Positions 1-8,447 of a DNA stretch of 44,589 nucleotides are shown here, piece by piece. The stretch's first letter is position 1, and each line of letters begins with the position of its first letter. Below the pieces are notes generated by a model. It searched no databases and had not been told where the DNA came from. It saw only the letters and a program-made list of their open reading frames with translations. The stretch lies in NCBI GenBank assembly GCA_015065135.1, contig SVQY01000017.1, positions 1 to 44,589 on the forward strand, in the 5' to 3' direction. The DNA comes from Oscillospiraceae bacterium. Lineage in GTDB: Bacteria > Bacillota > Clostridia > Oscillospirales > CAG-272. The position numbers were made by a program, and so were the translations under genes.

Positions 1-600
1 GCCCTCTGTGACAAGGGAGACCAAGGCGCTCCCGGTGCCGATGCCGTAGCCCCCACCGTGGAGATCAGGGACGGCTACTGGTACATCAACGGCGTGAACA
101 CCAATGTCAAGGCAGAGGGCGTTGACGGTGAGGACGGCGCCGATGCCGTAGCTCCCACCGTGGAGATCAGGGACGACTATTGGTACATCAACGGTGTGAA
201 CACCAATGTCAAGGCCGAGGGTGTCGACGGTGAGGACGGTGCAGACGGCACAGACGGCGCCCCCGGCGCTCCCGGTGCAGATGGCGCAGACGGTGAACCC
301 GGTGAGAAGGGCGAGGCGGGTGCCAACGGCACCAACGGCGCCGATGGCAAGACTCCCGAGCTGCGCATCAACGACGGTCAGTGGGAGGTCTCCTATGACG
401 GCGGCAGCAGCTGGACCGCGCTTGGCAGCGTTGCCGATAGCAATAACGGTGAGCTGAACAGCAATGGCAGCAGCAACGGCTCCGCTACCGAGAGCAAGGG
501 CGGCAACGGCCTTGCCGTTACGGCCATCGTGCTCTCTGTTGTGCTGGCAGCAGCCAACGTAGCGTTGGTCGTGGTCATGACCAAAAAGAAGAAAGCATAA
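1..600 (+). CDS. Collagen-like repeat surface protein, 3' end (partial)
   Basis: The reading frame is open to the left edge of the window, so the N-terminus lies outside. What is visible is about 199 residues. It begins with two tandem 34-residue units (EIRD-YWYINGVNTNVKAEGVDGEDGADA type), followed by a Gly-X-Y collagen-like stretch (GAPGAPGADGADGEPGEKGEAG), a third, diverged unit (ELRINDGQWEVSYDGGSSW), a Ser/Asn/Gly-rich linker, one hydrophobic membrane segment (GLAVTAIVLSVVLAAANVALVVVM) and a short basic tail, TKKKKA. This is the architecture of a cell-surface protein held by a C-terminal membrane anchor. There is no LPXTG sorting motif, although the TM plus Lys tail resembles the end of a sortase-like anchor. 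Collagen-like proteins of this type occur on clostridial cells and spores; the role here is unknown. A strong bidirectional terminator follows directly. Confidence 0.85.
   Translation, partial: ALCDKGDQGAPGADAVAPTVEIRDGYWYINGVNTNVKAEGVDGEDGADAVAPTVEIRDDYWYINGVNTNVKAEGVDGEDGADGTDGAPGAPGADGADGEPGEKGEAGANGTNGADGKTPELRINDGQWEVSYDGGSSWTALGSVADSNNGELNSNGSSNGSATESKGGNGLAVTAIVLSVVLAAANVALVVVMTKKKKA
37..240 (+). repeat. Two tandem 102-bp coding repeats
   Basis: Two near-identical 102-bp units start at 37 and 139 with GCCGATGCCGTAGC. They encode 34-residue modules with an EIRD..YWYINGVNTN core in the surface protein. The differences are mostly synonymous, which suggests recent unit duplication. Confidence 0.85.
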
Positions 601-605
601 CACAT

Positions 606-642
606 AAAAAGTGCCGAAACGGTATCCGTTTCGGCACTTTTT
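606..642. terminator. Bidirectional intrinsic terminator
   Basis: A stem AAAAAGTGCCGAAACGG / CCGTTTCGGCACTTTTT with loop TAT has T runs on both strands. It serves the rightward surface-protein gene and the leftward GH78 gene, which converge here. Confidence 0.93.
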
Positions 643-645
643 TAT

Positions 646-2745
646 TTATTGCTGCTTTTGCAGCCGCTCCAGCGCCACGCACATGGCGTAGGCGGCATAG
701 GAGGCAAATCCATGGTCAAAGCTGCCCTTCATTTCGCGGTATTCCCACAGCGTTCCCGTTTTTTGGGCCATGCCGCCGAAAAAGTAGCTCACCTCGTCCA
801 GCAGCAGCTGATATTGCTCCAGCTGCAGCAGTGTTTTGAGGCGCAGATACAGTCCGATGAAAGCATTGACGGGTACAAAGCGCCGTCCGCTCTCCGCCAC
901 GCCCTTGCAGCCGGAAAGCACGTGCTTTTTCAGCTTGCTGTAAAGCGGTGCATCAAGATCGACATTGCCAAAGAGCAGGGCATAGTACTGTCCTGCCTCC
1001 GAGGTGTTGCCGGTGTTTTGCAGCACGCCGTTTTCATCCCGTACGGCGTTGTCGGTGAATAGCTCACCGTCAAAGGAGAGCTCTGCGGTGCGCTGTTGAA
1101 TGCGGCGCGCCTTCTCTGCAAGAGTGGTGTCTCCGTACAGCTCGCAGGCGGCAAGCAGCACGGCAGCGTACAGGAAGTTGGTGGGGTAATTTACGTTTTT
1201 GGTCCACTTATTGGCATCCGACCATTCCACAAAATTCCAGCTGGGCAGATCCTCCAAGAGGCCGTCGCTGTTCTCAAATTTGGCAAGATAACCGACGATG
1301 CCCTCTACCGTGGGGCGGAATAGCTCGGGATCTGCGGCGGTGTTGCGCACCGTCAGATATTCCTTCACCTCCAGCACGTACCACATACACCATTGGGGAA
1401 TGTGGTGACCCGTGCCGTCCGCCTCCGGCCTGACGTCGGCAGGATAGCACATGGGCAGCATGCCCTCGGGCATGATCGGATCCTTGCAAAGGCGGTAATT
1501 TTCAAGAAAGGCGTCCTCCACGGGCACCTTGCCGAAGAAATGATGCTCGGCAGTGCCGGTGAAATAGGAGTCGCAGAGCCAGCCGGCACGCTCACGGGAG
1601 GGACAGTCAGAGTAGAGATCCACCGCATTGTGGGCAAAGGTGCGGAGGGCAGCCCTGTAGATGCCCGCGTGAACAGGATCCCGGAAGCTGACCTGCCGTG
1701 CGCCCTTCATCTCCCGCTCAAAGGTCTTGATGCCGAAATCCAGCAGGGCAACGGCACCCTTTTTGACCATGACCGTGGCAAAGCGGGCGGTGTAGGGCTC
1801 AAAGCTGCGGGCGATGCCCTCATAGCCCTCGGGCAGGGTAAATTCCACCACGTTCTGGCAGTTCATGCGGGTAAAGGCAAAGGCTTCTCCGTCACAGTAT
1901 TCGGAAAAAGCGACCACGATATCCGCTTCTTCGGCGGTGGAGAGCGCCAGCTGTAAAAAGCCGCACTGGATCGCCGAAAAGTCCAGCATCGCAAACTGTC
2001 CCTCGCGCAGCACGATGGGGAATTTTACCTGCCTGTCGGTCACCGTCTGTGCCTGTTGCTGCACCCAGCGGAAGGGCTTTTCGAAGATCTCATCCTCCTC
2101 AAATCGCCCCCAGTAGGCAGGGACCTCCTTCCAGGAGTAGTTGTTTTTTTTGTATTCCATGGCCTCGTCATAGCAGAAGCTGCCGCGCAGGCTCGCCTTG
2201 CCCAGCCAGATATCCTCGTAATGGGGATAAGGCGCCACACGGGGCAGAAAAACAGGGGTGTTGCTCGCCGGAACGGTGGGGATCTCCTCGGCGGCGGGGG
2301 CGGTCAGGTCCCAGACCTCGCCAAAGTGTCGCTGGATAGAAAATCGCTCTACGTGTTGCAGCTTTTCGGTCATTACACGACCTTTGAAGTCCCGACCGGT
2401 GCAGGCGAGGACCTCCTCTCCGCGGCGCAGCTCGGCACAAAGAAAGCCGGTCTGCCTGCAGGTGGAAAGCGAGCTGCAGTTGTAGCTGATCACCTCGATG
2501 CGCAGGCGGTTCTTCTCCCCGCCGTAGGCGTCCAGGGGCAGCACGTCCACACGGGCATAGCCCTTGGCGGTTCTGGCAGGGCCGAAAGCCACGAAGCTGC
2601 TGTTCACGAAAACGCGGTAAAAGGTGGCGGCGGTCAGATGCAGGACGGTGCCTCGCAGCGCTCCCACGTCCGCCTCAAAGGAGACCGCAAAATTCATTTC
2701 CTTTTCCTTGTCCTGCAGCCACACGGGCTTTGCTTGCTTGAACAT
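646..2745 (-). CDS. Alpha-L-rhamnosidase-like glycoside hydrolase (GH78 type)
   Basis: The protein has about 699 residues and no signal peptide, so it probably acts in the cytoplasm on imported rhamnosides. The N-terminal half is rich in beta strands and carries the GPARTAKGYARVDVLPL segment typical of bacterial rhamnosidases. The C-terminal half is an (alpha/alpha)6 barrel. The signature DCPSRERAGWLCDS starts at about residue 380 and keeps the acidic residues of the family pattern DCPxRxERxGWxGD; by analogy the Glu in this motif is the general acid. I chose ATG 2745 rather than the upstream in-frame start because GGAGG lies 9 bases before it. A consensus promoter (2780-2808) precedes it. The gene stands alone. 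The GH78 assignment is confident at superfamily level; the substrate is inferred. Confidence 0.8.
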   Translation of the reverse strand: MFKQAKPVWLQDKEKEMNFAVSFEADVGALRGTVLHLTAATFYRVFVNSSFVAFGPARTAKGYARVDVLPLDAYGGEKNRLRIEVISYNCSSLSTCRQTGFLCAELRRGEEVLACTGRDFKGRVMTEKLQHVERFSIQRHFGEVWDLTAPAAEEIPTVPASNTPVFLPRVAPYPHYEDIWLGKASLRGSFCYDEAMEYKKNNYSWKEVPAYWGRFEEDEIFEKPFRWVQQQAQTVTDRQVKFPIVLREGQFAMLDFSAIQCGFLQLALSTAEEADIVVAFSEYCDGEAFAFTRMNCQNVVEFTLPEGYEGIARSFEPYTARFATVMVKKGAVALLDFGIKTFEREMKGARQVSFRDPVHAGIYRAALRTFAHNAVDLYSDCPSRERAGWLCDSYFTGTAEHHFFGKVPVEDAFLENYRLCKDPIMPEGMLPMCYPADVRPEADGTGHHIPQWCMWYVLEVKEYLTVRNTAADPELFRPTVEGIVGYLAKFENSDGLLEDLPSWNFVEWSDANKWTKNVNYPTNFLYAAVLLAACELYGDTTLAEKARRIQQRTAELSFDGELFTDNAVRDENGVLQNTGNTSEAGQYYALLFGNVDLDAPLYSKLKKHVLSGCKGVAESGRRFVPVNAFIGLYLRLKTLLQLEQYQLLLDEVSYFFGGMAQKTGTLWEYREMKGSFDHGFASYAAYAMCVALERLQKQQ

Positions 2746-2779
2746 GACTGTGATCCTCCGATGTATCAAGGTTAAGTTT

Positions 2780-2808
2780 ATCATATCCCATCACGTCCCG
2801 TTTGTCAA
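2780..2808 (-). promoter_or_regulatory. Sigma-A promoter of the GH78 gene
   Basis: On the minus strand TTGACA, a 17-bp spacer and TATGAT lie about 35 bases upstream of the start codon. Confidence 0.8.
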
Positions 2809-2886
2809 GCAAAACCGAAAATCGGGCAGAAAAAAGAATGCGCGCGGTTCCTTGCAAAAAAATGACGAAAAGTATCACTTGGGGTC

Positions 2887-2915
2887 TTGAAAAAACGCGC
2901 GGTTTGTGTTACAAT
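2887..2915 (+). promoter_or_regulatory. Sigma-A promoter of the amidophosphoribosyltransferase-like gene
   Basis: TTGAAA, 17-bp spacer, TACAAT, with the start codon about 70 bases downstream. Confidence 0.8.
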
Positions 2916-2983
2916 ATTTTCGTTAAAGGACACAGTCGCAAGAAGCTGCGCTTTGTCTGCTTTTTCATTTACAGGAGGGAACA

Positions 2984-4387
2984 ATGGGCGGTTTTTTTGG
3001 TGTAGCATCTAAAAACGATTGCGTGTTCGATCTTTTCTTCGGCACCGACTATCACTCTCATCTGGGTACCAGGCGCGGTGGTATGGCCGTTTACGGAGAG
3101 AATGGATTTGATCGCGCCATTCACAATATTCAAAATTCTCCCTTCCGTACCAAATTTGAGCGTGATGTGGATGAGATGCACGGAAATCTGGGCATCGGTT
3201 GTATTTCGGACAGCGAGCCCCAGCCCTTGATCGTGCGCTCCCATTTGGGCAATTTTGCCATCACTACCGTGGGACGCATCAACAACATGGAGGAGCTGGT
3301 GGAGGATGCCTTTGCAAACGGTACGACTCATTTTCTGGAAATGAGCGGAGGCGACATCAACGCTACCGAGCTGACTGCCTGCCTGATCAACCGCAAGGAT
3401 ACCATCGTGGAGGGCATTCGCTATGCCCAGGAGAGAATAGACGGCTCGATGTCCATCCTGATCCTGACCCCCGAGGGGCTTTACGCTGCGCGTGATCGCC
3501 TCGGCAGAACACCGATCCATATTGCAAAGAAAAAGGATGCTCACTGCGCTTCCTTTGAGTCCTTCGCGTATCTGAATCTCGGCTATGAGGAGGAAAAGGA
3601 GCTTGGCCCCGGTGAGATCGTATTCTTTACGTCAGAGAGCGTCACCACGGTGGCACCTCCCTTGGAAAAGATGAAGATCTGTACCTTCCTCTGGGCTTAT
3701 TACGGCTATCCGCCCTCTGTGTATGAGGGAGTGAGCGTTGAGAAGATGCGCTACAATTGCGGCGACTGGCTGGCTATTCGTGACGGCGGTCTGGAGGTTG
3801 ACAGCGTGGCGGGTGTGCCGGATTCCGGTCTGGCTCACGCCATTGGATACGCCAACAAGTCGGGTATTCCGTTCTCCCGTCCCTTTATCAAGTATACCCC
3901 CACCTGGCCGCGCTCCTTTACCTCTGCCAAGCAGAGCCAGCGCAAGATGATCGCCCGCATGAAGCTGATCCCCGTGGGCTCTCTTATCGATGGCAAGCGT
4001 CTGGTGCTGATCGACGATTCCATCGTGCGCGGCACACAGCTCAAGGAGACCACCGAATTCCTCTATCACAGCGGCGCCAAGGAGGTGCACGTGCGCACGG
4101 GTTGTCCGCCCATTTTGTTCGGTTGTAAATATTTGAACTTTACCACCTCCAAATCCGAGCTGGATCTGATCGCCCGTCGGGTGATCCAGCAGCTGGAGGG
4201 GGATCATAACGCCAAGCTGGATCTGTATTCCGACCCCAACACTCCCGAATACGCCAATATGCTGGAGGGCATCCGTCGGGAGATGAACTTTACCAGCCTG
4301 AAGTTCCTCCGTCTGGATGATATCATCGCCTCCACCGGCCTGCCCGCCGACAGGCTTTGCACCTATTGCTGGACGGGAAAGGAATAA
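2984..4387 (+). CDS. Amidophosphoribosyltransferase (PurF)-like protein lacking the glutaminase Cys
   Basis: The 467-residue length fits PurF. The C-terminal half is a phosphoribosyltransferase with the PRPP loop VLIDDSIVRGTQ at about residues 340-351, and Cys residues near the end (CPPILFGCKY and CTYCW) that could bind an Fe-S cluster as in Bacillus-type PurF. The N-terminal half aligns with the class II glutaminase fold, but the protein begins MGGFFGV where true PurF has a processed CG(I/V)FG start. The nucleophilic Cys is therefore Gly. The usual RGQ(D/E)(S/A)AG segment is RGGMAVYG and the HxRYST segment is GCISDSEPQP. Glutamine hydrolysis is therefore unlikely. I recall similar MGGFFG proteins from Bacteroidetes and Clostridia as a separate paralogue group of unknown role. 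The start has AGGAGG 7 bases upstream. No other purine genes are adjacent. Confidence 0.8.
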   Translation: MGGFFGVASKNDCVFDLFFGTDYHSHLGTRRGGMAVYGENGFDRAIHNIQNSPFRTKFERDVDEMHGNLGIGCISDSEPQPLIVRSHLGNFAITTVGRINNMEELVEDAFANGTTHFLEMSGGDINATELTACLINRKDTIVEGIRYAQERIDGSMSILILTPEGLYAARDRLGRTPIHIAKKKDAHCASFESFAYLNLGYEEEKELGPGEIVFFTSESVTTVAPPLEKMKICTFLWAYYGYPPSVYEGVSVEKMRYNCGDWLAIRDGGLEVDSVAGVPDSGLAHAIGYANKSGIPFSRPFIKYTPTWPRSFTSAKQSQRKMIARMKLIPVGSLIDGKRLVLIDDSIVRGTQLKETTEFLYHSGAKEVHVRTGCPPILFGCKYLNFTTSKSELDLIARRVIQQLEGDHNAKLDLYSDPNTPEYANMLEGIRREMNFTSLKFLRLDDIIASTGLPADRLCTYCWTGKE

Positions 4388-4450
4388 ACCGTTTACCGAA
4401 AGTTGGGTCCGGTTCATTTCGCGCCGAACAAAAACACACGAAAATAAAAG

Positions 4451-4495
4451 AAAAACCGCTTTTTCTGTCACAAAATGGCAGGGAAAGCGGTTTTT
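4451..4495 (+). terminator. Intrinsic terminator after the PurF-like gene
   Basis: AAAAACCGCTTT pairs with AAAGCGGTTTTT, and an inner CTGTCA/TGGCAG stem extends the hairpin. T runs are present in both orientations, so it could also stop leftward GH3 transcripts. Confidence 0.85.
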
Positions 4496-4623
4496 ATGTA
4501 GAAAGTCTTGCGGATTTCAATTTTTATGTGTTTTTTAGGCGATGCTCTCGGCATTCAACGTACTTTTGCACGCCTATCATGCCGAGATCATGCCGTCACG
4601 CATCTAAATGACGCAGTCCCTTT

Positions 4624-5841
4624 CTATTTCACGTCATGGTGCTTGGTCCGCATCAGCAGACGGATCAGATGCACGACACGACGCTGTGCGGTGGCGCGAT
4701 CTAACGTGCCGTCGGTAAAGCATCGGGGCGAAATGACCCGTCCGGGCATCTCAATGTCCACGCCGGCACGGATGAAGGACTCCGCCGCGGCGCGCACGTC
4801 CCAATCAGTCATGATCCAGCCCTTGTAGCCCCATTCGGTGCGGCAGATGCCGTCCAGCAGATCGGCGCGAGCGGCGGCGTACTCCCCATTGATCTTGTTG
4901 TAGGAGGTCATGACGGAAAGGGGCTGATAACGGCGGATCACGTACTCGAATACACGCAAATACAGCTCTCTTGCGGTGCGCTCGGTCAGCACGCTGTCGG
5001 ATTCCAGCCGCAGGGTCTCTGCGTTGTTGCAGGCAAAGTGCTTGAGAATAGCGTAATGCCCCGTGGGGGTGCCGTCTGGGTTTTCCTGAATGCCGACGAT
5101 CTCCTCCCTTGCCAGCTCGGCGGCAAGAAAGGGATCCTCGGAAAGATATTCAAAGTTGCGTCCGCAAAGAGGATGGCGGTGCAGGTTCACACCCGGGGCG
5201 CACCAGCCGTTGAAGCGGTAGCGCGCCAGATCGTCGGTGACGGCCGCACCGATCTCACGAAGCAAGCGCCGATCCCACGTGGCCGCCAGCAGCGTGGCGC
5301 AGGGATAGCAGATGCAATCGTTGCCGTTGATCTCCTCGGTGGGCGGGAGCGGCCAGGGCATGTCGGAGGCACGCACGCCTGCGGGGCCATCCTGCATGGT
5401 GGAGGCGGGAATGCCCAGGCGTGGGATCGGATGGCTGTGCGAGCCCTCGCCCTTGGCGATCGGTTCGTTGGGGGTAATGCCGGCCTCCCGCCGCTTGCGC
5501 TTGCCGTCGCCCGTTAGTGCAAGGGCGAGCTCCTCGTCGGTGAGCTGAGCCACCAGCTCCTCGGGGGTGCGCCGCCCTGTCAGTACGTCTGCAAAGGTGC
5601 AGGGTACGCTTGCAGGCAACGGAGCGACAGGCACGTGGTCGGGCAGGATCTCGGTCACGTGCTCCGAAAAATCGGCCGTGAGCAGAGGGAGACCTTCGCA
5701 GTTTTCAATACCCGTTATGGGCTTTTTCAGCAGTTCGACGGCGGCTGTGGGCACAAGACGGTTTTTGACGGTGCGGTGGATCACCGTGCGCGCTACGCGA
5801 ATGGCACAGACGGCTGCGGTATCACGGGAATGTCTGCCCAC
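4624..5841 (-). CDS. GH3 beta-glucosidase, catalytic (3') part of a frameshifted gene
   Basis: This frame carries the TIM-barrel domain of a glycoside hydrolase family 3 enzyme. Visible marks are the MQDGPAGVR segment, the HLCGRNFEYLSEDPFL-type substrate-binding region (here HPLCGRNFEYLSEDP), KHFACNNAE, and the nucleophile region VMTSYNKINGEY..GWIMTDWDV in which the Asp of TDW is the expected nucleophile. It is the continuation of the frame at 5793-6956: the first residues (before 5841) read ASYILETGTYILRVGRHSRDT, the end of the fibronectin-III-like domain. The frame has no start site of its own with a Shine-Dalgarno site; it opens at about 5892. Domain order (C-domain, FnIII, then barrel) is the reverse of standard GH3, as known in some Ruminococcus and Butyrivibrio enzymes. 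Confidence 0.85.
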   Translation of the reverse strand: MGRHSRDTAAVCAIRVARTVIHRTVKNRLVPTAAVELLKKPITGIENCEGLPLLTADFSEHVTEILPDHVPVAPLPASVPCTFADVLTGRRTPEELVAQLTDEELALALTGDGKRKRREAGITPNEPIAKGEGSHSHPIPRLGIPASTMQDGPAGVRASDMPWPLPPTEEINGNDCICYPCATLLAATWDRRLLREIGAAVTDDLARYRFNGWCAPGVNLHRHPLCGRNFEYLSEDPFLAAELAREEIVGIQENPDGTPTGHYAILKHFACNNAETLRLESDSVLTERTARELYLRVFEYVIRRYQPLSVMTSYNKINGEYAAARADLLDGICRTEWGYKGWIMTDWDVRAAAESFIRAGVDIEMPGRVISPRCFTDGTLDRATAQRRVVHLIRLLMRTKHHDVK

Positions 5842-6956
5842 CCGCAGGATATAGGTGCCCGTCTCCAGAATATAGGAGGCGCGCGCCTCACAATAGAGGT
5901 AAAGTCGAGGAGGTCGACGCGCACGGTAACGGTCTCACTTTCCGTCGGGGCAAGCAGTGCGGTCTTTTCGAAGCCGCACAGGACCTGCCTCGGTTGATCC
6001 AGGGTGCCGTCGGGAACGCTCAAATAGCATTGCACCACCTCGCGGCCGCTGTATTTTCCCCTGTTGGTCACACGCACCCGTACGGTGGCAACCGTATTTT
6101 CTACGGTAACAGGCAGCACGTCATAGGAGAAATCGGTGTAGGAAAGTCCAAAGCCGAAGGGAAAGACTACGTCTTGCCCGAAGGTGTCGAAATAGCGATA
6201 GCCCATATAGATGCCCTCGCGGTAGACGATGCGGTTGGTGCCGAAGTCCTCGCTGTGCGAGGGATAATCCGCCAGCGTGGAGGCCCAGGTATCCGGCAGC
6301 TTGCCGCAGGGGGTAACGCTGCCATACAGCAGGTCTGCCAAGGCGTTCCCCGCCTCCATACCGGGCAGACCCGTATACAGGATGGCGTCCGTGGGACAGG
6401 CCTCCAGGAAGGAGAGGTCCATCAGTCCCGGCAGGTTCAGAACAAGCAGAGTTTTCTTGAAATGCTTGGTAACGAGAGTCAGCAACGCCTGCTCCTCTGC
6501 GGAAATGCGATATTCACCGGGTACATCCCGCAGATCGAAATGCTCCGTGGCATAGCGACCGATGAAGAAGACGGCGGTATCGCACGCAGCGGCGGCATCC
6601 GAAACCTCCCGCTCTGTGATGGGATATTCGGGCAAGGAAACGGGGTCGTTGCGCCGATAGCATTTTCGCCGCGTGACATCCCGATTGGCCTCGTCCCAGG
6701 CGCGATAGCGCGCAAGCAGCGGGGCGTAAACCTTGCCCTGCCGCTCGATGCCCTCGGCAAAGGATACCACGGGCACCGCCCACACGTTGGCGGAGCCGCC
6801 ACCGCCTTTGACGGTATCCAGCTGATCGCGCCCGAACAGTGCCACGGGCCTGTCGGTGCACAGAGGCAGGGTGCTGTGCTCGTTTTTCAAAAGCACCATG
6901 CCCTCCGCGGCGGCGCGGCGGGCAAGCGTTAAGTTTTTTTGATTGAAGGTGATCAT
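5793..6956 (-). CDS. GH3 beta-glucosidase, N-terminal (5') part of a frameshifted gene
   Basis: This frame encodes the alpha/beta sandwich domain (often called GH3_C) placed first: AAEGMVLLKNE, a GGGGSANV loop, GLPGMEAGNALADLLYG and GKLPDTW, followed by VFPFGFGLSYT and the first half of a fibronectin-III-like domain. Homology stops after LLDFTS (codons near 5900), where the frame runs on in nonsense to 5793. Adding one T in the coding strand within 5893-5900 restores DFTSYCEARASYILETG and joins the 4624-5841 frame into one protein of about 775 residues. The start ATG overlaps the stop of the SIS gene as ATGA, with GGGGGA upstream, so it is translationally coupled. The break is either a real inactivating deletion or a sequencing error. 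Confidence 0.85.
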   Translation of the reverse strand: MITFNQKNLTLARRAAAEGMVLLKNEHSTLPLCTDRPVALFGRDQLDTVKGGGGSANVWAVPVVSFAEGIERQGKVYAPLLARYRAWDEANRDVTRRKCYRRNDPVSLPEYPITEREVSDAAAACDTAVFFIGRYATEHFDLRDVPGEYRISAEEQALLTLVTKHFKKTLLVLNLPGLMDLSFLEACPTDAILYTGLPGMEAGNALADLLYGSVTPCGKLPDTWASTLADYPSHSEDFGTNRIVYREGIYMGYRYFDTFGQDVVFPFGFGLSYTDFSYDVLPVTVENTVATVRVRVTNRGKYSGREVVQCYLSVPDGTLDQPRQVLCGFEKTALLAPTESETVTVRVDLLDFTSIVRRAPPIFWRRAPISCGWADIPVIPQPSVPFA

Positions 6957-7525
6957 ACGCCATCCCCCAATCGCATGGATTTAAAGCAGCAGACGATCAT
7001 ATGGCAGAGTATCATATGCAGGTCCTCGATCTGCTCGTAGGAGGCAGAGGGAAGGTTGATCTCGATATCCGACAGCGTGCCCAGCTTGCCGCCGTCAAAG
7101 CCGGTGAAGGCGATCACCCTGCCGTGGCGCGCCCTTGCATATCGTGCAGCCCTCACAATGTTTTCCGAATTGCCGCTGGCGGAGATCAGCAGGACCACGT
7201 CTCCGTCCTCCATCAGATTTTTCAGCTGCTCCGTAAAAATGTCGCCGTAGCAGAAATCGTTTCCCAGGGCAGTGACCACCTCTATGTTGGCGGAAAGAGA
7301 AAGGATCTTGGGGCGGTCGTTTTCGCTTTTTACCGCGTTTTTTCCAAAATCACAGCAAAAGTGATTGGCCGTACCCGCACTGCCGCCGTTTCCGGCAACG
7401 AAAATGCGCTTTTTGCCTCGATAGGCGTCCAGTAGCAGGCGGCAGACCTCCTCCACAGAAGAGGCGTTCAAGCTTTCGCAAAAGCGGACGATGTCCCGCG
7501 TGTAATTTGTAATGGTTTGTATCAT
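6953..7525 (-). CDS. SIS-domain phosphosugar isomerase (GmhA-like)
   Basis: The 190-residue protein is a single SIS (sugar isomerase) domain. GNGGSAGTANHFCCDF matches the phosphosugar-binding loop of GmhA-type sedoheptulose-7-phosphate isomerases, and LLISASGNSENIVRAARYAR is the second SIS motif. The start ATG at 7525 has AGGAG 7 bases upstream; an in-frame extension to 7915 lies inside the kinase gene and is spurious. It sits 22 bp after the ROK kinase and overlaps the GH3 start by four bases. In this context it more likely isomerises a phosphorylated sugar released by the GH3 enzyme than makes heptose for lipopolysaccharide, which a Clostridium-type cell lacks. That role is inferred. Confidence 0.85.
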   Translation of the reverse strand: MIQTITNYTRDIVRFCESLNASSVEEVCRLLLDAYRGKKRIFVAGNGGSAGTANHFCCDFGKNAVKSENDRPKILSLSANIEVVTALGNDFCYGDIFTEQLKNLMEDGDVVLLISASGNSENIVRAARYARARHGRVIAFTGFDGGKLGTLSDIEINLPSASYEQIEDLHMILCHMIVCCFKSMRLGDGV

Positions 7526-7547
7526 GGTGTTGCTCCTTTTCAAAAAA

Positions 7548-8447
7548 TCAGGTTTTCTCTGCGGCCAGCGCCGCGCAGCCGAGCAAGGAGGCGTAGGGAC
7601 CCAGAGAGGAATGGCACAGTCTGACGGCGGGGTGCGCGCCTTGAAATACGAAGCGCCGCAAGGAGGCCTCGGCTGCGGGTGCCAGCAGATCAAAGGCCTG
7701 CGCGGCACCGCCCCCCAGCACCACGGTATCCAGCCCCAGCAGATTGACGGCGTGGGCCGCCGCCTTGCCGATATAGCCGCCTGCCGCCTGCCAGACCCGA
7801 AGGGCCGCATCCTCTCCCGCTTGTGCCCGTGCGGCAATTTCCTTTGCCGAGAGGTGCTTGCCCGTGCGTTCCCGATAGATAGTCGCGATCGAGGCACCGG
7901 ACGCCATGGCCTCAAGACACCCCCGCTTCCCGCAGCCGCACAATCGGCCGCTCAGCTCCTCTACGGTGACGTGGCCGATCTCGCCTGCGGTCATACCCGC
8001 TCCTCGGTAGAGTCTGCCGTTTAAAAGCAGACCGCCGCCAATGCCGTTGCTGACAGTGATCCACAAAAAGTCCTCCGTATTCTGACAGCAGCCGTACCGA
8101 CGCTCTGCCAGGGCGGATAGATTCACATCGTTGTCGATGGACGTGGGCAGTCCCGTGAGCATCATCAGCTCCTTGGCGATGGGGACGTCGGCAATGCCGG
8201 AAAAGGGAGAATATCGCCAGGTGCCCTCATGCGGATCGGCTAACCCGGGAATGGCGGCACAGCACGCGGTCAGGGTATGATGGCGCAGATGCGCATAGCC
8301 GCTTTGGATCCGCTGCAGCAGCTCACCCACGCGATAGCCGGGGGCGAGCTCCTCGCGGTACGTGTCAAGGATATCGCCTTGCGGCGTCACCACGCCGCAG
8401 ATCAGCTTGGAGCCACCGATGTCCACGGCAAAAATATGGGATTGCAA
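7548..8447 (-). CDS. ROK-family sugar kinase
   Basis: The 299-residue protein has the phosphate-binding motif DIGGSK near the N-terminus, the ROK signature with zinc-binding residues CGCGKRGCLEAMASG, the segment GEIGHVTVE (sugar-binding Glu/His) and a C-terminal GGGAAQAF adenosine motif. ROK kinases phosphorylate glucose, N-acetylglucosamine, N-acetylmannosamine or similar sugars. No helix-turn-helix domain is present, so it is a kinase and not a repressor. The start appears to be TTG at 8447, preceded by GAGGTGAT; the ATG codons at 8451 and 8454 are out of frame. It is the first gene of a leftward operon with the SIS isomerase and the GH3 enzyme. Confidence 0.88.
   Translation of the reverse strand: MQSHIFAVDIGGSKLICGVVTPQGDILDTYREELAPGYRVGELLQRIQSGYAHLRHHTLTACCAAIPGLADPHEGTWRYSPFSGIADVPIAKELMMLTGLPTSIDNDVNLSALAERRYGCCQNTEDFLWITVSNGIGGGLLLNGRLYRGAGMTAGEIGHVTVEELSGRLCGCGKRGCLEAMASGASIATIYRERTGKHLSAKEIAARAQAGEDAALRVWQAAGGYIGKAAAHAVNLLGLDTVVLGGGAAQAFDLLAPAAEASLRRFVFQGAHPAVRLCHSSLGPYASLLGCAALAAEKT

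Noticed and set aside
58-371. CRISPR-like or noncoding repeat at the left edge
   Set aside because: The repeats are in frame, translate into a conserved module and have synonymous changes, so they are coding repeats.
4541-4592. Inverted repeat CTCGGCAT/ATGCCGAG as a terminator of the GH3 gene
   Set aside because: The arms are 28 bases apart and there is no T tail in the leftward RNA; the hairpin at 4451-4495 is better.
4624-6956. Two independent enzymes in the GH3 region
   Set aside because: The second frame begins in the middle of an FnIII domain and has no start signals; both parts make one enzyme after one base is added.
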